NCBI GenBank assembly: GCA_963810485.1
Contig: CAWENQ010000007.1
Span: forward strand, 186,001 to 250,000
Source of the DNA: DATKFM01 sp963810485
GTDB lineage: Bacteria; Pseudomonadota; Alphaproteobacteria; Dongiales; Dongiaceae
Direction: 5' to 3'
DNA length: 64,000 nucleotides
Shown piece by piece: positions 42,739-52,809 of this stretch. The notes beneath the pieces were generated by a model. It did no database searches and was not told where the DNA came from. It saw only the letters and a list, made by a program, of their open reading frames with translations. Made by a program: the position numbers and the translations under genes. Position 1 is the stretch's first letter. Every line of letters begins with the position of its first letter.

Positions 42739-44747
42739 TCAAGATGCCGCGGCGATGCGTACGACCGCGTAGGGCCGCAAGCGGGATCGATGCCGGAACC
42801 TTCTTCACTTTCTTGATCAGCTTGCCGAGAAAGTCCTGCCGCTTCGTCGCCGCGACGAAGCTGCCCTCGTCGATCGTGGCGATGGCCGCCGGTCCCGGCT
42901 TGAACCCCGTGATCTGCACGGTCTGCTTCTCGCCCGTGAGATTGGCCAGCCAGACAACCTGGCCGCTGGCATCGCGGTAGGCGAGGCTGGCCACCTTGGT
43001 CGGCGCGCCGCTGTCGGCGGCGATCTGCTTCTTGCCCGCCGCACGCGGCCAGAGCCGGCGATCACGTGATAGAGCGGGTAGAAGCCGCGCTTCACCTCGT
43101 CGAAGTAAGGCTGCGCGTAGTTCGGTCGGCCGATAGATCAGGCCGCGCGGTCCGGTCGCTGCGCCGAGCGTGATCGCGCTCGACACCGCCGCGGGCGAAG
43201 GCGGCGACGTAGCCGAGAGTCCAGGCGGCGCCGAACAGGCCGCGCTGGCGCGGGTCCATGTCCGCTAGGCAGATGCGGCTGATTGTCCGGATTGGCCGCC
43301 GTCGACGCGCCATAGGGATTGTCGCGGGCGGCGATGCTGCTGGGCCCGACCCAATAGGGCGTCTTGCTTGCCGATGAAGGCACGTGTGCGACTGGATCAC
43401 ATAGGGCAGCGCCTCCAGCGTCTCCATCACCGAGATGTCGTCGGCGGCATGCACGATCGGGCAGGTCGTGTGCGTCACGATAGTCCAGCAGCTCAACGGG
43501 CGGCCGCTTGCGGTTCAGCTCGGTGAAGTAGGAGAACATGCCGCCGCCCAGCCGCACGCCCGGAAACGCGGCGCGCGCTGCCTTGTAGATGTCCGCCAGC
43601 GGCGCCACCTCCGGACCCGCGCTGCCGGGCAGCGTCGCCTTGCAGGTCCGGCGCAGGCGAGACCGCGACCGCCATGGGCTGAGGCCGTGCCACTTCATCG
43701 CCTGGCCGCCGACCGGCGCCAGCTCCGCGTCAGGCGATTCTGTGCCGGTCAGGATGATCTCCAGCACCACGTCGGCGCCGGTCGCGTCGCCGAGTTGCTT
43801 GATAGCGCCGGCAGAGCGCGGTGGCATCCGCCGCGGCGGCCATCGATCTGGCAGATCAAGCTGCTGCAGGCCCGCCGCCTTCAGTGCATGCGGCGGCCGA
43901 GATCGCGTTGTCAGCTTCTTCCGCCGGAACGCCGACGCCGATGCGCGGCAGGCGCCGGCGCCGCCGCCGAGCGCGACTGCGATCGGCTTGGCGCCGCCGC
44001 GGCCCTTGGGCTTCGGCAGCTTGCCGGTGAAGGTGAGGCTGACCGACTGCTCGAAGGACTTGCCCGCCGCGCAGCGTGTAGGGCCACGGCTCCGCCAGCG
44101 GCCGCACGTAGGTCTTGAAGGAGGCATCGGTCCAGTTGCGGTGATCCTCCATCTCGAAGGTGTCGCCTTCCATGCGGCAGGTCGCCCAGTTGCCCGGCGC
44201 GACCTCATGGCTGCAGGGAGCGGATGTCGTAGAAGGGCTGTACCGGATTGATGATGTGCGGGAAGCTTGATCCTTCATCGCTGCGCCCGTCGACATGCTC
44301 GACCTTCGACCGGCTTGCCGGCAACGCCCTGTCAGCGGGTGCAGCACGACGAAGCCGGTGCGGTTGGTGAGGAAATCGCGTCTTCGGGGTCGCCGTCGGC
44401 GCTGAACTTGCAGCGCGCCATCGGCACGTCGCCGGTGATCTCGGCATCGATAGGTCAGCGCCCGCTTGGCATCCGCGCAGCGCGCGTCGATAGGTGACGC
44501 GGAAACCGGCTCTTGCCCTGCTTGACCTTCAGATTGCTGATCTCCGGCGTGAAGGTGCCCCAGTTCTCGTCGCGCACCAGGAAGGCGATGGCGCGCAGCA
44601 CCTCGATGTCGCCGAGCGGATGTAGCGCAGCTGCGCCGTTGTCGAGCACCGCCGACAGCGGCGCCGGCCCGCAGGGTCCTGACCTTCGGTGTCCGGCACG
44701 TCGGTGCCGAACAGCTTGATGGCGCGCGATGGCGCTTCGGCTGCCAT
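42739..44747 (-). CDS. apnL: Probable D-apionate lactonase-like protein (many frameshifts)
   Basis: Reconstructed about 650-670 residues. Start ATG 44747 (MAAEAPSRAIKLFGTDVP) with GGAAGGTGG upstream. N-terminal beta-rich part: LDNGAAALHPLGDIEVLRAIAF, VRDENWGTFTPEISNLKVKQG, NRTGFVVLHPLTG, VKVEHVDGR, SHEVAPGNWATCRMEGDTFEMED, NWTDASFKTYVRPLAEPWPYTL. A TIM-barrel-like middle: LGDATGADVVLEIILTG, PGVRLGGGMFSYFTELNRKRPP, DDISVMETLEALPYVIQSH, VGPSSIAARDNPYGAS. A short beta C-terminus restored as LRPYAVVRIAAAS. This three-part layout matches my memory of ApnL proteins; no search could be run. The role would be hydrolysis of D-apionolactone. At least eight indels, so exact residues are uncertain. Confidence 0.6.
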
Positions 44748-44772
44748 TGCGCCACCTTCCTGTCTCCCGCGC

Positions 44773-45885
44773 TCACCAGATGACCTTGTCGGTTTCGGGA
44801 TCGATCAGGACCGCCGGTTCATGTCGACGTCGACGTCGATCTGCTCGCCCGGCCGCTGCACGTCATGCGGCTCCAGCTCCGCCACGGTCACGGCACGCCG
44901 CCGAGCGGGAAGGTGATATAGGTGCGCGAGCCGGTCGGCTGCACCAGTTCGACCGTCGACAGCCGAATGCGCATGATGGCCGGCGCGCGGCGCCGCCGTG
45001 GCGCGCGCTCAGATGCTCCGGCCGCAGGCCGAGGACGACCTGCGCGCCCGTCGGGCATGCCGGCACGCGCTCGCCGCGGCAGGGCCGAGGCTGTGCCGTC
45101 ACCGAGCCTGCACCGCCCAGCCGCCGCCGCTGATTGCGACAGCTGCGCCGGGAATGAAGTTCATCTGCGGCGAGCCGAGGAAGCCGGCGACGAAGCGGGT
45201 CGCCGGGCGCTCGAACAGGTCGAGCGGCGTGCCGACCTGCTCGATCAGGCCGTCGCGCAGCAGCACGATGCGGTCGGCCAGGGTCATCGCCTCGATCTGG
45301 TCGTGGGTGACATAGATCATGGTGCGTGCCGAGCTCCTGGTGCAGGCGCTTGATCTCGCCGCGCATCTCGTCGCGCAGCTGCGCATCGAGGTTGCACAAG
45401 GGCTCGTCGAACAGGAACAGCCGCGCATTGCGCACGATGGCGCGGCCGATGGCGACCCGCTGGCGCTGGCCGCCGGAGAGCTGCGCGCGGCAGGCGCTCG
45501 AGCAGCTGGCCGATGCCGAGCATGTCGGCGGCGCGCTTGCACGCGCTGTCGTCGATCTCCGCCTGTCGGGCGTCTTGCGCGCGCGCAGGCCGAAGGCGAT
45601 GTTCTCGAACACGTTCATGTAGGGGTAGAGCGCGTAGTTCTGGAACACCATGGCGATGTCGCGGTCGCGCGGGCGGCACAGGTTCACGATCCTTGCCGCC
45701 GATCTCGATGCGGCCGCCGCTCGGCCTCTTCAAGCCCGCGATGGTGCGCAGCAGCGTGGACTTGCCGCAGCCCGACGGGCCGACCAGCACGGTGAACTCG
45801 CCGGACGGGACTTCCAGGTCGATGCCGCGCACCGCATGGACGCCGCCGTAGTACTTGTGAAGTCCGGTGATTTTCAGATCGCCAT
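44773..45885 (-). CDS. CUT1 ABC importer ATP-binding protein, UgpC/MsmX type (several frameshifts)
   Basis: Reconstructed about 370 residues. Start ATG 45885, where one missing G hides the expected GDLKITGLHKYYGGVHAVRG. Walker A LVGPSGCGKSTLLRTIAG, Q-loop MVFQNYALYPYMNVFENIAFGL, signature LSGGQRQRVAIGRAIVR, Walker B LFLFDEPLCNLDA, H-loop IYVTHDQIEAMTLADR, then a C-terminal TOBE regulatory domain (QVGTPLDLFERPATRFVAGFLGSPQMNF). The end is restored as PAVLIDPETDKVIW. It powers the adjacent permease pair. Start overlaps the end of the upstream permease. Confidence 0.88.
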
Positions 45886-46729
45886 TGCCCTGCTATCCCT
45901 TTGACCGCGCCCATGGAGATGCCGCGCACGAGATAGCGCTGCAGCGTGGCGACGGCGATGAAGACCGGAATGGTGCCGAGCACCGACATGGCCGCGATCT
46001 TGGCCCAGAAATTCGATTGCCCGCCGAAGTAGTGGGTGACCTGCACCGTGTAGGTGATGACCTCGGTGCGCGTCAGCACCAGCGCGAAGAGGAAGTCGTT
46101 CCAGGCGAAGACGAAGGTGAAGACCGCGGTGGCGAACAGGCCGGAGCGCGCCATCGGGAACACCACCTTCCACAGCACCTGCCAGCGCGTGCAGCCGTCG
46201 ACCAGCGCGCTCTCCTCGAGCTCCAGCGGGATGTCCTCGATATAGCCGCGCATCATCCAGATCACATAGGGCAGGTTGAACGCGGTGTAGAGCAGGATCA
46301 GGCCGATGATAGGTGTCGACCCAGCCGAAGACAGACATAGAGCAGGAAGATCGGGAAGACGATGGCGATCGGCGGCATCATGCGCTGCGAGATGATCCAG
46401 ACCGCGAGATTCTCGCCGCCGGTCTTGAAGCGCACCAGGCTGTAGGCGCAGATGGTGCCGAGGAACATGGCGATGACCGTGCTGACGCCGGCCAGCACCA
46501 GGCTGTTCCACACCGTCTCGGCGTCGCCGTCCTTGAACAGCACCGCGTAGTTGGCGAACTGGATGCTCTCCGGATACCAGACCGGCGGAAAGGCGAAGAT
46601 CTCGTCCGGCGTCTTGAAGGAGATGATGAACAGCCAATAGATCGGAAAGAGGAAGATGACGACCAGCAGGCATCGCCACGAGATAGCGCAAGGCGAGGCG
46701 GACATCTGGGACGGCGATGAAATGGGCAT
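45874..46729 (-). CDS. CUT1 ABC importer permease, second subunit (frameshifted)
   Basis: Reconstructed about 285 residues, MalG/UgpE type. Six hydrophobic segments. FLFPIYWLFIISFKTPDEIFAFPP at the N-terminus and EESALVDGCTRWQVLWKVVFPMARSGLFATAVF, the EAA loop that docks on the ATPase. It forms a heterodimeric channel with the upstream permease. The start is uncertain: ATG 46729 keeps the frame, while an ATG overlapping the upstream stop (46737-46740 area) with one indel would give a better first membrane helix (ALRYLVAM). A frame break lies near 46310. Confidence 0.85.
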
Positions 46730-46736
46730 GCGTCGC

Positions 46737-47660
46737 TCATTTCGCCAGCCCCATGCGCCTGATGGCCCAGGTCACGATCACCGTCAGGAGGACGATGACC
46801 AGGAAGGCGATCGCCGCGGTGTAGCTCGTCTCGAACTGCTGGAAGCCCTGGACATAGGTGTAGATCGAGATCGTCTCGGTCATGGTGCCGGGCCCGCCCT
46901 GGGTCAGCGCCCAGATGATGTCGAAGATGCGCACGAGATCGAGGCCGCGGATCAGGATGGCGATGGCCATCACCGGCCAGATCGCCGGCAGCACGATCTT
47001 GCGGAAGGTGCGCCAGTAGCCGGCGCCGTCGATCTCCGCCGCTTCGGTCTGCGACCTGTCGACATTGGACAGCGCCGCCAGCAGGATCAGGAACATGAAC
47101 GGCGTCCACTGCCAGATCTCGCAGATGATGATCGCCGGATAGACGAGGTTCGGATTGACCGTCCAGAGCGCGGTCACCGGCTCGCCCGCGAACCAGCCGA
47201 GGATCTGGTTGATCGGGCCGTAGCGGTTGTCGAACATCAGCCGCCAGGTGGCGCCGGCGACGATCGGCGAGATCACGGTCGGCAGCACCAGCAGCGATAC
47301 GAAGATCTGCCGGCCCGGCATGCGCTCGAGGAACAGCTGCGCCATCAGCAAGGCCGAGCATCAGTTCGATCGGCAGCGCGATAACCGTGATGATCAGCGG
47401 TGTGCAGCAGCGCCTGCCACAGGCGCGTGTCCTTGAACAGCTGCGCGTAGTTGCGAAGCCCGGCGAAGGAGGTGTCCGTGCTCCATCATGGTGATGCGCT
47501 GGAAGCTCACGACCAGCGAGTAGATCAGCGGGAAGAGCCCGATCAGCAGCAGCAGGAAGATCGCCGGCGCGATCAGCTGATACTTGAACCAGCGGTCGGG
47601 CGCGCGGCCGGGAATGACGGCGGCCGGATCGATCGCGGATGTGCTGGCAGTGCTGGCCAT
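46737..47660 (-). CDS. CUT1 ABC importer permease, first subunit (frameshifted)
   Basis: Reconstructed about 307 residues, MalF/UgpA type. ATG 47660, then RAPDRWFKYQLIAPAIFLLLLIGLFPLIYSLVVSF. Frame changes near 47475, 47400 and 47350. The rest is intact: LMAQLFLERMPGRQIFVSLLVLPTVISPIVAGATWRLMF and the EAA loop EAAEIDGAGYWRTFRKIVLPAIWPVM. Ends AIRRMGLAK. Partners the downstream permease and ATPase. Confidence 0.87.
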
Positions 47661-47736
47661 CGGGAATTCAACCGCCTGATCGCGGGAACGCCCCCAGGTT
47701 CATCCCGGGGACGTTCCGACGCGGTCAGTCTTCGGC

Positions 47737-49187
47737 TTACTTCGGATAGGCGCCGGACTTCGCCGCCCAGGCGGCGTAGACCGCCTTCTGCTTGTCGACG
47801 CCGATCTTCTCGGTGATGGCGTCCCATTCGCCGGCGGCCTGCATCGAGGATCGCCTTCGGATCCTCGCCGGCCCACAGCCTGCTGATCGCCTGGCGCAGC
47901 ACCTCCTCGTACTTGTCGGTCTGCAGCAGCGACAGGTCGAGCAGGCCGGTCTTCGCGCCCGCCTTCAACGCCGCGAGGTAGTCCTTCGCATCCGGCCACC
48001 GCGCCAGATAGCCCGGGCTCGGTGAAGTGCGAATCGCGGAACGGATCGCGCAGCGCGTAGGGCAGCTGCACCCGCTGCATGGCTGATCGTCCTCGCTGTT
48101 CAGCCACTGGATGAACAGATAGGCGGCTTCCTTGTTCTTGCTGGTCGAGGCAACCGACAGCGCGAAACCGGCCGCGAGCTCGCGGATGGCCGCCCGGCGG
48201 CAGGGCATAGCCGACCTTGCCGGCGATGGTGGATTTCGGCACCCAGCTCAGCACTTCCTCGTCCGTGCCGTAGCCCGCGGCCCAGCGGCCATAGGGCGGC
48301 CAGGAGATGGTCATCGCCGTCTGGCCCTGGAGGAAGGCGGCGAGGTTCTCGACGAAGCCCCACTGCTCGACGCCCGGCGGCATGAACTTGTTCTCGTTCC
48401 GCATCTCGGTGAAGACCTTGACGCCGACATCGCTGTTGATCGTCGCCTTCATGGTGTCGGCGTCGAAGAACTTGCCGCCTTCGTTGCGGAAGCGCTCCTG
48501 GAACATGAACATGGCGTAGGGCGGCTGGCGGAAGAAGCCGGCGCCGTACATCTTCGGCTGGTAGCTTGTCGGTGAGGAACTGGCCGATCTCGTCGAACTC
48601 CTTCCAGGTCTTCGGCACGGCGAGATCGCGGCCGTACTTGGCCTTGAATTCCGTCCTGGTTCGCGGGATCGCCGAAGATGTCCTTGCGGTAGTAGATGAC
48701 GAAGACGTCGCCGTCGTCGGGGAAGCCGTAGATCTTGCCGTCCACCATCATCTGGTTGTCGCGATAGGTCGGCGCGATCTTCTGCAGCTCGTCGCGGAAG
48801 CCGTACTTGTCGACATAGGGATCGAGCGGCTCGAGCGCGCCGGCCTTCGCCAGGTCGGGCATCCAGGCCGGGATCACGTTGAGCGCGTCATAGGCGCCGG
48901 TGCCGGCCCGGTAGTCCTGCATGATCTTGGTGAACATCTCGGCGGTCGGCGACTTCGACCACCTTGACCTCGATGCCGGTCAGCTCCTTCCACTTCGGCC
49001 CGGAGAAGTTCAGCGGATCGAGCGCCTGAAGGCCCGCTTCCCAGACGATGGTGATCGTCGTGCCGCGGTATTGCTTCGCTTCGGTCGACCGCGCGTTCAG
49101 CGGCGGATTGGGCCATAGGCCGAACCCGCGAATGCCGACGGCCAAGGCGGCCGCCGCAAGCCAGCTTAACTTGAATGGTAAGCGCAT
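47737..49187 (-). CDS. CUT1 ABC importer solute-binding protein (several frameshifts)
   Basis: Reconstructed about 480 residues. Start ATG 49187 (MRLPFKLSWLAAAALAVG) with GGGAGG upstream; a signal peptide is clear. SBP_bac_1 features: ITIVWEAGLQALDPLNFSGPKWKELTGIEVKVVE, MFTKIMQDYRAGTGAYDALNVIPAW, FPDDGDVFVIYYRKDIFGDP, and AFLQGQTAMTISWPPYGRW. The length is at the upper end for sugar-binding proteins. Ligand unknown; genomic context suggests an acid sugar or its glycoside. Breaks near 48950, 48660, 48560, 48200, 48080, 48020 and 47850. Confidence 0.86.
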
Positions 49188-49326
49188 CTTGTCCTCCCTT
49201 GATGTCATTGCTCACCGGCGTGCCCGATAGGCGGGCATCGCCTTATTCGTTGAGTTCTCGTTGCCTGATATCTTGCCTCCTTGTCCGCTTGGATTTGCAC
49301 GTTTTTCTGGAAGCTGTCGAAACGCT

Positions 49327-50369
49327 TCAAGCCGCTTTCTCCAGGCCGGTGACGCCAGAACTTCCCGGTTGACGACGCCGCGCGGCTCCCGGCCCTGCTG
49401 CAGCTCGAGCACCGCTCGCACATCGGCAGGCGCCGTTGCCGGCGAAGCACTGGTCGGTCCAGCACAGCGCGTGCGGCGCCAGGATGACATTGTCGAGCTT
49501 GAGGATCGGATCGTCGGCATCCGGCGGCTCCTTCTCCAGCACGTCCAGCCCGGCGCCGGCGATGCGGCGTTCCTGCAGCACCTTGGTCAGCGCCTTCTGA
49601 TCGACGATCGGACCGCGGGCGGTGTTGATGAGGTAGGCGGTCGGCTTCATCAGCGCCAGCCGCTCGGCATTCACCAGATGCCGCGTCGTCGTCCGTCAGC
49701 GGGCAGTTCACGGTCAGCGAAGTCGGCGCGGCGGAACACGTCCTCCAGCTCCACCAGCTCGATGCCCAGCTCCGCCGCCACTTCGGCATTCGGCATAGGG
49801 ATCATGGGCGATGAACTTCATGTCGCAGCGGCTTGGCCATGCGGAACATCTCGGCGCCGATATTGCCGATGCCGACCGAGCCGAGGGTGCGGCCCACCAG
49901 GCCGACGCCCATATGATCTGTCCGCTTGGCCGCAAGCCCGGCGGCACCGTCGCGGGTCAGACGGTCCTTGACCATCAGCTTGCCGGTCGAGCGCCAGGAT
50001 AAAGGTGAGGATGGAGACGGCGACCGGCCGGCGCACGCCATCGGGCGTGATGACTAGCGGCGATGCCGGCGTCCGTGCAGGCGGGCACGTCGACATTGTC
50101 ATAGCCGACGCCGAAGCGGGCCACGACCGCCAGCCGGCCGTTGGGATGGATGCTGTTCTTGGCGAAGCGGGGCGTCAGCAGGATCAGCGCATCGACATCG
50201 GCCACCTGGTCGGCGCGCAGCGGATCTCGTCGCCGCGCTCGAGATACTGGCAACTCGACGCCCGGCGCTGATTCAGCAGCGGCGAGATATCGAAATCCGG
50301 GAAGGTGGGCGAGCCATCGGGCTTCTTGAAATCGCCCGACAGCACGACGCGGAACGGCGCCTTGGCCAT
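49327..50369 (-). CDS. D-2-hydroxyacid dehydrogenase, NAD-dependent (several frameshifts)
   Basis: Reconstructed about 345 residues. Start ATG 50369 (MAKAPFRVVLSGDFKKPDG), 3 bases after the aldolase stop. VVARFGVGYDNVDVPACTDAGI contains the conserved catalytic-domain Gly-rich turn. The NAD site is GRTLGSVGIGNIGAEMFRMAKPL. Active-site strands LTVNCPLTDD, YLINTARGPIVDQKAL and LDVLEKEPPDADDP, with the catalytic histidine in DNVILAPHALCWTDQCFAGNG. C-terminal end uncertain: three frames end at 49327, 49212 and 49205. It probably oxidises a 2-hydroxy acid or reduces a 2-oxo acid in the acid-sugar pathway. Confidence 0.85.
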
Positions 50370-50372
50370 CGC

Positions 50373-51161
50373 TCAGCCCTTCTTCTTGCGGCGGCGCGGA
50401 GCTGGGTGACCGCCTCGGCCAGCGCGTTATGCAGCACCCAGACATCGCCGGAGTAGCAGATGAAATCGAAGCCGGCGCGGTGTAGAGCTCGATGCCCTGC
50501 TCCACCGTCGGCACCAGGCGGCCCAGCGCCTTGCCGTGCTTGCGGGCGGCGGCGATGACCTTGTCGATCGCCTTGGTGAATTTCGGATTGTCGAACTCGC
50601 CGGGAATGCCGAGCGAGACCGCTGAGGTCGAAATGCCCGACCCACAGGCAGTCGACGCCGTCCACGGCGGCGATGGCCTCGGCATTCTTGACACCCTCGG
50701 CGGTTTCGATCTGGCAGAACAACGTAGTGCGCTTGTTGGCGGTGGCCAGCTTTTCCGGCACCGCACCGGCGCGATAGTCGTCATGGGCCACCTGCAGCGC
50801 CACGCCGCGCTTGCCGTCGGGATGGTACTTCATGCAATCCAGGATGTGGCGCGCCTCATCGGCCGATGCCGACCATCGGCAGCATGACGCCCTCCGCGCC
50901 CATGTCGCAGGCGCGGGCGATGTGGTGATACTCCTTCGACGGCACGCGCACGATCATGGGCAACTCCGCCGCCTGCATGTAGCGCACGGCGCTCTTCACC
51001 GTCTCGAAGCCGAAGCCGCTATGCTCCATGTCGAACAGCACGAAGTCGCAGCCCGCCGATTTCATGATATGGCCGATGCCGGGCGTCGCGAACTCGACGA
51101 CGAAATGCCCGGCCTTGAGTTTCTTGGTCTTCGCCAGGTCCTTGAGCTTTGCCGATGCCAT
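50373..51161 (-). CDS. HpcH/HpaI family aldolase (frameshifted)
   Basis: Reconstructed about 262 residues. Intact first part: AGHFVVEFATPGIGHIMKSAGCDFVLFDMEHSGFGFETVK, IVRVPSKEYHHIARACDMGAEGVMLPMV. Later LFCQIETAEGVKNAEAIAAVDGVDCLWVGHFDLSG holds the metal-binding Glu and the phosphate-binding loop. Ends with a Lys-rich tail (KKKG). Class II pyruvate-type aldolase that cleaves 2-oxo-3-deoxy or 4-hydroxy-2-oxo acids. Breaks near 50860, 50625 and 50480. Adjacent 2-hydroxyacid dehydrogenase may act on its product. Specific substrate unknown. Confidence 0.86.
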
Positions 51162-51215
51162 CTGGATGTTACCTTCTTGCCGCTGTTCCGTTGTTGATTG
51201 TTGGTTGAACCCGCG

Positions 51216-51524
51216 TCAGCCGTCCGCGCCTGCGAACACCAGCGCGCCCAGCGTCACCTTCTTGCTGGCGACGCAGGCCGCGCTGTCGCGGTCGAAGCTG
51301 GCGAAATGCGGGGTTTTCTTGTGGGCGTCGAAGGCCGCCGCGTCGTCATAGATCTCGTAGAGCACGACGCTATCAGGCTCGCCGTCGGGGACGACGACAT
51401 CGAACTGCCGGCAGCCGGGCTCGTCACGAACCGAGGCGCGAGCGTTTTCGTTGATGAGACGGCGGAACCGTTCAGACATCCCCGGCTTCAGCCGGAACTC
51501 CACCATCACCACGTATCCCCCCAT
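51216..51524 (-). CDS. Antibiotic biosynthesis monooxygenase (ABM/YgiN-like) domain protein
   Basis: 102 residues, a single dimeric alpha/beta ABM domain: VVMVEFRLKPGMSERFRRLINENARASVRDEPGCRQFDVVVPD, VVLYEIYDDAAAFDAHKKTPHFASF. Family members include the quinol monooxygenase YgiN and LsrG. They are cofactor-free isomerases or monooxygenases, often encoded next to sugar catabolic genes. Start ATG 51524 with GGAAG upstream, following the regulator and preceding the aldolase. Role here unknown; possibly a mutarotase or isomerase-like helper. Confidence 0.85.
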   Translation of the reverse strand: MGGYVVMVEFRLKPGMSERFRRLINENARASVRDEPGCRQFDVVVPDGEPDSVVLYEIYDDAAAFDAHKKTPHFASFDRDSAACVASKKVTLGALVFAGADG

Positions 51525-52249
51525 CGGTGCTTCCTTTTATTTCCCAGTAGGTTTTTATGACTTGTTCCATGTGGCCGCGCATCACCCGCTCGGCGCGGTC
51601 GGCATCGCGCGCGGCGATCGCCTCGAACACGGCGCGATGGGCCTGATAGGCGATCTCGTTCTGGCCCTCGCGCTGCAGCGAGACATGGCGCTGCTCGGTC
51701 AGCCAGGCGGCGATGGCCTGATGGATGGCGATGTAGATCGGATTGCGCGGCATCAGCGCCAGCACATAGTGGAAGGCCACGTCGGTGCGCTCGAACGCTG
51801 CGGCATTGCCGATTGCCGCTTCGTTGGCGGCCAAGGCCCGGCGCAATTCGTCGAGGTCGGCTGGCGTGGCATGCTCAGCCGCGTGGCGCGCGAGGCCGAC
51901 CTCGAAGAAGGTGCGCACTTCCTGGAAATGACGGACTGCCGTCGGCGCCGGCCAGCAGGTGACGCGCGGCGCCCGACAAGGTCTCGAACATCACCTGCGG
52001 CGTCGGCCGGGTGACCCGCGCGCGCTCGCCGCTGTTGATCGCCACCAGTCCCATGCGCTGCAGCGAGAACAGCGCCTCGCGGATCGCCGGCCGGCCGACG
52101 CCATACATCAGCATCAGCTCGCGCTCGGAAGGGAGCTGGTCGCCGGGGTTGTAGTGACCCTCATGGATCTGGGATTCCAGCCGGCCGGCAACCTCCTCAT
52201 AGAGCTTGCGGCGGCGGATCGTGGCCAAAGGCTGTGGTATACCTATCAT
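51472..52249 (-). CDS. GntR/FadR-family transcriptional regulator (one or two frameshifts)
   Basis: Reconstructed about 250 residues. Start ATG 52249 (MIGIPQPLATIRRRKLYEEVAGRL). The GntR winged helix has YNPGDQLPSERELMLMYGVGRPAIREALFSLQRMGLVAI. A break near 51945 separates it from the FCD effector domain: VRTFFEVGLARHAAEH, FERTDVAFHYVLALM, HRAVFEAIAARDADRAERVMRGHMEQV. FCD histidines and aspartates bind a metal and a carboxylate ligand, fitting control of an acid-sugar operon. It is the first gene of that operon. The end at 51472 overlaps the ABM gene by 53 bases; one extra A near 51545 may hide a true stop after KTYWE. Confidence 0.88.
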
Positions 52250-52254
52250 ACCAC
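52234..52254. promoter_or_regulatory. Inverted repeat over the GntR regulator start codon
   Basis: GTGGTAT (52234-52240) and ATACCAC (52248-52254) flank a seven-base centre. The ATG of the regulator (52249-52247 on the minus strand) lies inside the site. GntR/FadR proteins bind short palindromes of the TGGTnTnACCA kind, so autoregulation by blocking transcription or translation start is likely. Confidence 0.6.
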
Positions 52255-52378
52255 AAAAATTAACCCTCTTCGCCGAGGGAGTCAACGCAACTAGTTATTT
52301 AATGGTTTCGGCGCCCGGTGTTTTTGCGCCGCATCGGCGTCTCGCGCGCGCGGATTCTCGCCGTGGCGGAGTTTGAAC

Positions 52379-52600
52379 CTAGGACGGCTTGTCCCTGTCG
52401 CCCGACGGCGGGTCGCGGTCGGAACCGGAATCGCCGGCCTGATTGTCGCCGGTCACGCTTTCGTCCAGCGAGTCGCCGCAAGCCGCGGCGTCCGCGCAGT
52501 CGGAATCGGCAGTCGCGGCGGTCGGCAATGCAAATGACAGCATGGCCAAGGCGGCGCAGAGGATCAGCCAGCGGTTATTGTCGATCGTGGGCCTGTCCAT
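52379..52600 (-). CDS. Small secreted hypothetical protein
   Basis: 73 residues from ATG 52600, preferred over 52639 because AGGAG lies just upstream. Signal peptide WLILCAALAMLSFALPTAATA. The mature part is short, acidic and disordered-looking, with two cysteines (DCADAAACGD) and a C-terminus rich in Asp, Ser and Pro. No family recognised. It stands alone between the regulator and the DMT transporter gene. Confidence 0.5.
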   Translation of the reverse strand: MDRPTIDNNRWLILCAALAMLSFALPTAATADSDCADAAACGDSLDESVTGDNQAGDSGSDRDPPSGDRDKPS

Positions 52601-52809
52601 CGGAATCTCCTGTCCCGTCATTCGCTTGGCCGGTTTCATCCGGCGTCGCGATGACCCAGCCTAGGCCCGGGACCGTCAATGAAGCATTAAGTCCTGAGGT
52701 GACGGCGGTCACAGAAGCGGCGATTTGCGGGATCTTTACCATAAGCGCCGCGGCGCCGCGCCGGCTGATCGGCCATTGCGGCCCGAAGCCGACGCCTCTG
52801 ACGGCGGCT

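Noticed and set aside
46700..46745. Separate small gene between the two permease genes
   Set aside because: Short frames here are the frame-shifted N-terminus of the second permease.
52355..52400. tRNA-like T-arm on the minus strand (GGTTCAAACTCC)
   Set aside because: No matching acceptor, D or anticodon arms; it overlaps the 3' end of the small secreted protein gene.
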